A model generated the notes under the pieces. It searched no databases. It saw only the letters and a program-made list of their open reading frames with translations, and was not told the origin of the DNA. DNA of 64,000 nt from JAUNBN01 sp036645935. Its GTDB lineage: Bacteria; Bacillota; Clostridia; Oscillospirales; Ruminococcaceae. The number at the start of each line of letters is the position of its first letter. Position 1 is the first letter of the stretch. The DNA is taken from positions 496,001-560,000 of the forward strand of contig JAVXNE010000001.1 in the NCBI GenBank assembly GCA_036645935.1, read 5' to 3'. The position numbers were made by a program, and so were the translations under genes. Below are positions 58,134 to 64,000 of this stretch, one piece after another.

Positions 58134-59107
58134 AAACCCCATCTATAACATCTTCTCCGCACATCACCGGACGCGATTCCACAACGACCGTCATGCTCGA
58201 TGTTATAATCGCGCTCGTGCCGGCTCTCGGCATGTCGATCTATTTCTTCGGAATACGTGCGGGTCTTGTCACGGCGGTATGTGTGGCATCCTGTGTGGCT
58301 TTTGAAGCCCTGTGGTGTGTGCTCGCCAAAAAACCGATGGCAATAGGCGATCTCTCAGCCATCGTCACCGGTATGCTGCTCGCATTCAACCTTCCCGCCG
58401 CTATCCCATTCTGGCAGGCGATCGTCGGCTCTCTCGTCGCGATAATCGTTGTCAAGCAGCTCTTCGGCGGCATCGGCTGCAACTTCGTTAACCCCGCGCT
58501 TGCAGGACGCGTTGTCATGGCGGTATCGTTCACAAGTTCAATGGTGCACTACTCATTCCCGATCAATTCGCCGCTCTTCATCTCTGCGGACGCCATGTCC
58601 TCTGCAACGCTGCTGACGAGTGCCACCCCGCTCGCGATCGCCAACAAGGGTTCGGCGGACATTCTCTCACTTGCTCAGCTCTTTTTCGGGGAGCACGGCG
58701 GAGTTCTCGGTGAGACAAGCTGTGCGGCGCTGCTGCTCGGCGGAGTTTATCTCTGTCTGCGCAAAGTGATCAAGCCCATCATTCCGCTGGCTTACATCGG
58801 CTCGACTTTCCTGTTCGGTTGGATGTTCGGTTGCGAGACACCGCTCAAATTCATCCTCTCAGGCGGTCTGTTCCTCGGCGCCATCTTCATGGCGACCGAC
58901 TACGTGACCTCTCCTTACACCAACAAAGGAAAACTCATCTTCGGCCTCGGCTGCGGTTTGCTCACTGCGATTATCCGAATTTTTTCCAACTCTGCGGAGG
59001 GCGTTTCTTTCGCAATACTCATAATGAACCTTCTCGTGCCCTACATCAACGGCTTCTGCCGTAAAACTCCTTACGGAACGGAGGTTAAACGCGATGAAGC
59101 AAGGTAA
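58130..59107 (+). CDS. rnfD: Ion-translocating oxidoreductase subunit RnfD
   Basis: A 325-residue membrane subunit with about 10 helices and a covalent FMN. ATG 58130 overlaps the rnfC stop. TSATPLAI is the candidate FMN-attachment site, usually S-G-A-T, with Gly replaced by Ser. The start MKTPSITSSPHITGRDSTTTVM is standard. Length is near normal. Confidence 0.95.
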   Translation: MKTPSITSSPHITGRDSTTTVMLDVIIALVPALGMSIYFFGIRAGLVTAVCVASCVAFEALWCVLAKKPMAIGDLSAIVTGMLLAFNLPAAIPFWQAIVGSLVAIIVVKQLFGGIGCNFVNPALAGRVVMAVSFTSSMVHYSFPINSPLFISADAMSSATLLTSATPLAIANKGSADILSLAQLFFGEHGGVLGETSCAALLLGGVYLCLRKVIKPIIPLAYIGSTFLFGWMFGCETPLKFILSGGLFLGAIFMATDYVTSPYTNKGKLIFGLGCGLLTAIIRIFSNSAEGVSFAILIMNLLVPYINGFCRKTPYGTEVKRDEAR

Positions 59108-59645
59108 ACAGCAAGACAAAAAGAAGGGCGAATCCAATTTTGATCTCGCATACCCCGTCATAATCCTGACGGTTATCTGCATCATTGTCTCCGGCCTGCT
59201 CGCGTTTACCAACAGCGCCACAGCCCCTAAGATTGAAGCTGCCATCAAAAAAGCCGCGGAGGAAACTCGGCTCGAGTTGTTGCCCGAAGCGAGTGAGTTC
59301 ACTGAAATTGAGTGCGCCGTTGAAAACGTGAAAAGCGTCTTCAAGGACGCGGGCGGCTCGGGTTATGTCATCACTGCCGCCGGCAAGGGCTACAAGGGTC
59401 CCGTGCTCGTCACCGTGGGCGTTAAGCCGGACGGCACCGTTATTGGCATCAAGGTCGATTCTTCGGTAGAGACGGCGAATGTCGGAACGCGCGTGTCGCT
59501 GCCCGAGTTCACCGACCGCTTTAAAGGCCTTAAAGAAAACGCCGACGCAATCGACGTTCTTGCCGGCGCGACCTATTCGAGCCGCGCGGTAAAATCTGCC
59601 GTCAACTCGGCTCTCGCCGCACTTGACGCGGTAAAGGAGGGATAA
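59094..59645 (+). CDS. rnfG: Ion-translocating oxidoreductase subunit RnfG
   Basis: A 183-residue subunit with one N-terminal helix and an extracellular FMN-binding domain. DVLAGATYSSRAV contains the (S/A)-G-A-T attachment Thr. ATG 59094 overlaps the rnfD end by 14 bases. Length is typical for Clostridia. Confidence 0.95.
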   Translation: MKQGKQQDKKKGESNFDLAYPVIILTVICIIVSGLLAFTNSATAPKIEAAIKKAAEETRLELLPEASEFTEIECAVENVKSVFKDAGGSGYVITAAGKGYKGPVLVTVGVKPDGTVIGIKVDSSVETANVGTRVSLPEFTDRFKGLKENADAIDVLAGATYSSRAVKSAVNSALAALDAVKEG

Positions 59646-59648
59646 TCG

Positions 59649-60311
59649 TTGAAAAAAATAAAACTTGTAACAAACGGCCTGTTTAATGAAAACCCCGTGC
59701 TGCGCCTCGTGCTCGGAACCTGCCCGACCCTCGCGATATCGACAACGGTTCTCGGCGGTGTCGGAATGGGTCTCGCGGCAACCTTCGTACTCATCTGCTC
59801 CAACATGGTGATCTCGGCGCTGCGCAAACTGATTCCCGACAAGGTCAGAATTCCTGCATACATCACCGTCATCGCAGGATTCGTCACGATAATTCAGATG
59901 GTGGTACAGGCGTTCCTTCCGGCGCTCTACGACATGCTGGGTATCTATCTGCCACTGATCGTCGTCAACTGCATAATCCTCGGCAGAGCCGAGATGTTCG
60001 CCTCTAAAAATCCGGTTATCGATTCGGGTCTTGACGGCCTCGGAATGGGTCTCGGCTTCACCCTCACGCTGCTTTGCATGGGCTCGATCAGAGAGATCAT
60101 CGGCAACGGCTCGTGGTTCGGAATCAGGCTGTTCCCGCAACAGTATGCGATATCAATACTGACAATGCCTCCCGGCGGGTTCTTCATGTTCGGTGTTATC
60201 ATGGCGGCGCTGATTGCGCTGCTTGCCAAAAAGGGCGTTAAGCTCAATATGTCACAGAACAAATGCATCGGCTGCGATGTCTGTGACGGCTGTAAGGAGG
60301 CGAAGCAATAA
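59649..60311 (+). CDS. rnfE: Ion-translocating oxidoreductase subunit RnfE with Cys-rich tail
   Basis: A 220-residue membrane subunit with six helices. Family blocks: NPVLRLVLGTCPTLAIST and VNCIILGRAEMFASKNP. It starts at TTG 59649 behind GGAGGGATAATC. After the last helix an extra tail reads NKCIGCDVCDGCKEAKQ, four Cys in a ferredoxin-like spacing, not usual for RnfE. It might bind an additional cluster or metal near the cytoplasmic side. Confidence 0.94.
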   Translation: MKKIKLVTNGLFNENPVLRLVLGTCPTLAISTTVLGGVGMGLAATFVLICSNMVISALRKLIPDKVRIPAYITVIAGFVTIIQMVVQAFLPALYDMLGIYLPLIVVNCIILGRAEMFASKNPVIDSGLDGLGMGLGFTLTLLCMGSIREIIGNGSWFGIRLFPQQYAISILTMPPGGFFMFGVIMAALIALLAKKGVKLNMSQNKCIGCDVCDGCKEAKQ

Positions 60312-60904
60312 TGTGGAAACAGATGTTCATTATCCTGTTTACGATGATTCTGACAGAGAACTTCGTTCTTGTTAAGTTTTTGGGGATTTGCCCGTTCCTC
60401 GGAGTCTCAAAAAAACTAGATTCCGCAATGGGAATGAGCGCCGCAGTCATCTTTGTTATGGTGCTCGCCTCGGCCTCAACGTGGGCGATTCAGACATTTA
60501 TGCTCGTGCCTCTCCATCTCGAATACATGCAGACCATTGTCTTTATCCTCGTAATCGCGGCTCTTGTCCAGCTCGTTGAGTTCGCTCTCAAGAAGTTCAT
60601 GCCTGCACTGCACTCAACGCTCGGGATCTACCTGCCGCTGATCACGACCAACTGCGCCGTTCTCGGCGTGACACTGCTCAACTTCACCAACGAATACGGA
60701 TTCCTCGAGTCGGTATTTAACGGACTCGGCGCCGGGCTCGGTTTCATGCTCGCAATGGTAATCTTTTCGGGCGTTCGCCGCACCCTCGTGAATGCAAAGC
60801 CCCCCAAATGTTTCGAAGGTCTCCCGATCACGCTGATTGCCGCCTCACTCACTTCGCTCACCTTTATGGGTTTCTCGGGCGTTGTCGAAAACCTGTTCGG
60901 TTAA
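60311..60904 (+). CDS. rnfA: Ion-translocating oxidoreductase subunit RnfA
   Basis: A 197-residue six-helix membrane subunit, paralogous to RnfE. NFVLVKFLGICPFLGVSKK (conserved Cys at the membrane 2Fe-2S site) and TTNCAVLGVTLLNF match the family. ATG 60311 overlaps the rnfE stop by one base. Confidence 0.96.
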   Translation: MWKQMFIILFTMILTENFVLVKFLGICPFLGVSKKLDSAMGMSAAVIFVMVLASASTWAIQTFMLVPLHLEYMQTIVFILVIAALVQLVEFALKKFMPALHSTLGIYLPLITTNCAVLGVTLLNFTNEYGFLESVFNGLGAGLGFMLAMVIFSGVRRTLVNAKPPKCFEGLPITLIAASLTSLTFMGFSGVVENLFG

Positions 60905-60917
60905 GGGGGAAGAGAAT

Positions 60918-61703
60918 ATGAATCAGATTCTATCAGCGGTTCTTGTCCTCACCGGAATCGGTCTTGTCTCCTCGTTAATACTCGTCGTCGCTGCCAAGTT
61001 CATGTCCGTTCCGGTCGACGAAAATGTCGAAAAGGTTCGCGCCGCGCTTCCTGGCGCAAACTGCGGAGCCTGTGGATTCGCCGGCTGCGACGATTACGCC
61101 AAGGCCGTCTCCACCGGCAAGGCCGTCACCAACCTCTGTGTCCCCGGCGCCGACGGCGTAGCAAAAGAAATTGCAGACATAATGGGCGTTGCGGCTCAGG
61201 ACGTTGTCGAGATGACAGGCGTCGTGGCCTGCCGCGGCTGCACTGACAAGCCCTCAAAATTTGAGTACGCCGGCCTTAAAACGTGCGCCGCTGCCGCGAT
61301 GCTGCACGCAGGTCCGAGCAGCTGCACATACGGTTGCCTCGGTTTCGGAGACTGCGTGAAGGCCTGTCAGTTCAGCGCCATATGCGTCGCACAGGGCATC
61401 GCTATAATCAACCCGAATGTTTGCACGGGTTGCGGCAAATGCGCACAGGAGTGCCCCAAGCATCTCATCACGCTCGTGCCGCAGGTTGAGAACTCGGTTG
61501 TGCTCTGCTCAAATCACGATCGCGGCGCCGTCACACGGAAACTGTGTGACAACGGCTGCATCGGTTGCATGAAATGCGAGAAGATCTGCAAGAACGACGC
61601 GATTCACGTCATTGACAACTGCGCGGTAATCGACACCGTGAAATGTCTGCGCTGCCGCGACTGCGAAGGCGCCTGCCCCACACACGCTATAAAGATTGTT
61701 TAG
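60918..61703 (+). CDS. rnfB: Ion-translocating oxidoreductase subunit RnfB
   Basis: A 261-residue subunit that takes electrons from reduced ferredoxin. One N-terminal helix, then the CGACGFAGCDDY cluster domain, then several ferredoxin clusters: CTYGCLGFGDCVKAC, CTGCGKCAQECPK, CIGCMKCEKICKN and CLRCRDCEGACPT. The start is ATG 60918 behind GGGGGAAGAGAAT; the longer frame overlaps rnfA. It ends the operon before a terminator. Confidence 0.96.
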   Translation: MNQILSAVLVLTGIGLVSSLILVVAAKFMSVPVDENVEKVRAALPGANCGACGFAGCDDYAKAVSTGKAVTNLCVPGADGVAKEIADIMGVAAQDVVEMTGVVACRGCTDKPSKFEYAGLKTCAAAAMLHAGPSSCTYGCLGFGDCVKACQFSAICVAQGIAIINPNVCTGCGKCAQECPKHLITLVPQVENSVVLCSNHDRGAVTRKLCDNGCIGCMKCEKICKNDAIHVIDNCAVIDTVKCLRCRDCEGACPTHAIKIV

Positions 61704-61765
61704 TTTGTAGCTAACTTCGCAGACTCTCCGGATTCCTTGCACATTCTCTTTATCATGTACACATT

Positions 61766-61814
61766 AAAAATCCGCACTGTATGGCTTTAAACTGCCACCC
61801 AGTGCGGATTTTTT
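61766..61814 (+). terminator. rnf operon terminator
   Basis: AAAAATCCGCACTG (61766-61779) pairs with CAGTGCGGATTTTT (61800-61813). A T run follows. The 190 bases to 62003 hold two imperfect direct copies of TATTGCxCAxTTATCTTTT (61816, 61905) and no gene. Confidence 0.85.
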
Positions 61815-62003
61815 GTATTGCACATTTATCTTTTAGCGCGACGCCACCCGCCCCCGAATTAAACTATTGGAGCTGCAACAATTCAAACCGCAGCGGTTGG
61901 GTATTGCGCACTTATCTTTTGTGCGCTCTGTCATTTTGTGAAAACGCAGCCGCCTGTTGCTCTCGCTGCTGATCTCGCTTGAGGCTTGTCTTCCGCCCTG
62001 CGC

Positions 62004-63968
62004 TCAATATCCATATTGTTCTTTGAGCGCGATGACGCCCATTCCCGAATAAACAGGAACGAGAACTATCTTATCTCCCTCATATGTCACCTTATACATC
62101 GAAGCCGTCCCGTCGTAGAAGCCCATCAGATTGTCCGCAAACATCCCTGCAAACTCCTCTGCGAAATAGTCGTCGATTTTCTGCACAAAGACGTAGCCGA
62201 CCTTTTCCTCTCGGAGATACTTTGCAAATTTTGCGGCGTTGACATTGACGTCATACGGTCCTTCCTTCTTCGCGTCCATGGGGATAAAATCCCCGCCCTC
62301 AAGCGTCTGCACCGTGTACGCCGGCTGAAACTCATAGTTAAAATAGAACCACTCCCCGCCGTTTGAATCCTGACAGGCATAGTATATTCGATCTTTCGAC
62401 GTGAAAGCGCCCTGAAACTTATAGGCATTTTTCATCATCAGCTCGCGGAGCGGCAGCAGGTCCTGATATACCTTGTCACTTGTAAAGACATACTCGTTGA
62501 GCGGAACCGGGGTGTAGAAGAACAGCGCCCACGCAGAAAGCGCACACGCCCCAATCGCCATTGAGTTGAGACCGCGCTTAAAGCGCCAGCTCGACAGCTC
62601 CCCGAATATCAATCCGAAGATTGCAACAAGCCAGCCGATGGCATAGCTCGAAACATAGCGCTCGTAGGAACTGAGGGAATATTCGCTCGAATGGAACACT
62701 GCCGTGTAAAGATACGCAAGCATGAGATAGTAGAGAAAGAAGCCGACAAGCAGAAGCAGCGACGCGGCAACGAGCCGCAGCGCATTCTTTTTTTCCTTGC
62801 AGAAAGGTGCAAACACGAGCGGAATGAGCGTGAACACAATGAGCATCGTGTCCACCTTTCCAAACGACAACAGCTGGTGTGTGGAAAGTGCATCGACCAT
62901 CCGACGCCATATCTCGTTGAAAAACGGATCTCTGCCCGCGAGCATATCAATCAGCCCGAATTCATACGGCACGTTGTTGCGCAATATGTCGGCGACCGCC
63001 GCCAGGTGAATTGACCACACCGCATAACTTGCAATCACTCCGACAAAGAGCAGCGCAGGATAGACCAGTCTCAGCGGTTTTTTCTCCCATTGCAGCACAC
63101 GATCACTCGGATATCCGTTTGAGATGATCATATCAAAAGATATGACAGCCGCCGCGACGAGCGCAAACGCGAATCCGGTGTCCTTTATAATCGGAAGCAA
63201 CATGAGCGCGAGCATCGTCACGCAGTATTTTGGCATCTTGCGCTCGCTTTGTGAGAACCACGCAACGAGAGCGGCGCCAAACATCACGCCGAGAGGCACG
63301 TCGGAATAAGAGGTGGAGTAGAGTTTAAGTCCCTCGAATGAATACCAGAAGAGATAGAGCGAGGAAACCGACGCAAACGACAGCGCGGGTATCGCTATGT
63401 AGTTTTTCCACTTAAGACGGGAAAACAGCATCGACATAACGGACATCATCATGATGTCATATGCGAGATAGACCTTCCACTCGGTAAAGACCGAGCTCGT
63501 GCACTGCATGAAATAGCTGAAGAGCGGAAGCCCCGGCGGATAAGAAATTCCAATCATGCTGCTCTCGAAGAGCGTATACAGGCGGTGCTGTGAGCAGACG
63601 TTTTTCGCTGCGACGCCCCAAAAGGAAAATTCATCCCAAATCATGAAATATGGTCTTTTGATTGAGAGAGCCACTAAAAACACCAGCGAAGATACGACAA
63701 AAAACGCCATTCCGGGGGTGAAAAAAACCTTTGCCGTCTCGCGCAACTCGCCCCGCTTCACCCAAAGGCAGTAATAGAGCGAAAAAGCGGTTAGTGCAAA
63801 GACTGCAATTGTCGCGGGCACGAGCAGGTCGAGCGTCCCGAGATATGTGAGCAAAAGCGTTATCGCCGCTATACTCGCAAAGGGAGCGAGCGCCGCGTTG
63901 AACTTAAACCGCACAACAAGCAGCAGCGATATCGCGAGTATCGCGATGAATGAGAGCGCAAAATCCAT
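62004..63968 (-). CDS. Large polytopic membrane protein, GT-C glycosyltransferase-like
   Basis: A 654-residue protein with about 11-12 membrane helices in the first 500 residues and a soluble C-terminal domain of about 150 residues. IWDEFSFWG after the third or fourth helix resembles the acidic first-loop motif of GT-C enzymes, which move sugars from lipid carriers. SYPPGLPLFSYFM and KDTGFAFALV are further polar loop blocks. The C-terminal DFIPMDAKKEGPYDV part could bind substrate. A role in surface polysaccharide or lipid modification is inferred. The direction is opposite to rnf. The start is ATG 63968 behind AAAGGAGTTTGTC. Confidence 0.65.
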   Translation of the reverse strand: MDFALSFIAILAISLLLVVRFKFNAALAPFASIAAITLLLTYLGTLDLLVPATIAVFALTAFSLYYCLWVKRGELRETAKVFFTPGMAFFVVSSLVFLVALSIKRPYFMIWDEFSFWGVAAKNVCSQHRLYTLFESSMIGISYPPGLPLFSYFMQCTSSVFTEWKVYLAYDIMMMSVMSMLFSRLKWKNYIAIPALSFASVSSLYLFWYSFEGLKLYSTSYSDVPLGVMFGAALVAWFSQSERKMPKYCVTMLALMLLPIIKDTGFAFALVAAAVISFDMIISNGYPSDRVLQWEKKPLRLVYPALLFVGVIASYAVWSIHLAAVADILRNNVPYEFGLIDMLAGRDPFFNEIWRRMVDALSTHQLLSFGKVDTMLIVFTLIPLVFAPFCKEKKNALRLVAASLLLLVGFFLYYLMLAYLYTAVFHSSEYSLSSYERYVSSYAIGWLVAIFGLIFGELSSWRFKRGLNSMAIGACALSAWALFFYTPVPLNEYVFTSDKVYQDLLPLRELMMKNAYKFQGAFTSKDRIYYACQDSNGGEWFYFNYEFQPAYTVQTLEGGDFIPMDAKKEGPYDVNVNAAKFAKYLREEKVGYVFVQKIDDYFAEEFAGMFADNLMGFYDGTASMYKVTYEGDKIVLVPVYSGMGVIALKEQYGY

Positions 63969-64000
63969 GACAAACTCCTTTGGGACTTTTGATTTTCAGG

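Overview
The window is a bacterial chromosome segment from an anaerobic, Gram-positive-type Clostridia member, probably Oscillospiraceae-like. That placement is inferred from the rimP-nusA-ylxR-ylxQ-infB-rbfA-nrnA-truB-ribF-rpsO-pnp gene order, an Rnf complex in the order C-D-G-E-A-B, ECF and DUF1540/DUF4358 families and strong AGGAGG ribosome binding sites. No rRNA is present, so nothing finer is claimed. Most housekeeping genes lie on the minus strand and are GC-richer than the accessory parts.

Region 1 (1 to about 12,250) is integrated mobile DNA that continues past the left edge. It starts with phage tail genes (a frameshifted protein, a small protein, a DUF5055-like tail assembly protein, an unusually structured 240-base intergenic RNA candidate, and a 1463-residue tape measure protein). 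An HTH/Fic pair and a tyrosine recombinase follow directly, with no distal tail or lysis genes. A second block of small genes of unknown function (9489-11781), some translationally coupled, ends in a 3x9-bp tandem repeat and a 12-bp perfect inverted repeat. It abuts the 3' end of rpsI, which is a plausible integration site.

Region 2 (12,300-16,300) holds rpsI-rplM with a promoter and structured leader, a lipoprotein, a divergent LytR-CpsA-Psr-like membrane protein lacking the usual catalytic arginines, and a DUF2148 ferredoxin-domain protein.

Region 3 (16,300-23,370) is an accessory island of three minus-strand modules: EFR1-type flavodoxin/ferredoxin plus a decayed ArsR; an ArsP-type permease, thioredoxin-like protein, decayed ArsC and ArsR with two matching operators; and a TetR-regulated ABC exporter. 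Copies of a short repeat with core CTGGACTATTT lie before, between and, in degenerate form, after the modules. This is the most unusual organisation in the window.

Region 4 (23,600-31,400) has a 2,4-diaminopentanoate-dehydrogenase-like oxidoreductase, a MerR regulator, and the one-carbon operon metF-folC-fhs-fchA-folD. FolD has lost the Lys and Gln needed for cyclohydrolase activity, and the neighbouring FchA can supply that step. Region 5 (31,800-34,400) holds tRNA-Arg(CCU), a CBM9-like protein, two tiny proteins and an SDR reductase.

Region 6 (34,400-46,500) is the transcription/translation cluster pnp-rpsO-ribF-truB-nrnA-rbfA-infB-ylxQ-ylxR-nusA-rimP plus two tandem purine nucleoside phosphorylases. 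Region 7 (46,600-55,000) holds two DUF4358 lipoproteins, a VanY-type carboxypeptidase, a membrane protein, a GH3 beta-glucosidase, trmL, an ECF S component and an SGNH-like protein. Region 8 (55,500-64,000) has a thioredoxin-like protein, a GT2 glycosyltransferase, the complete rnfCDGEAB operon and a large polytopic membrane protein. The methyl-branch C1 genes and Rnf together suggest a folate- and ferredoxin-based anaerobic energy metabolism; no CO dehydrogenase is in this window, so acetogenesis is not shown.
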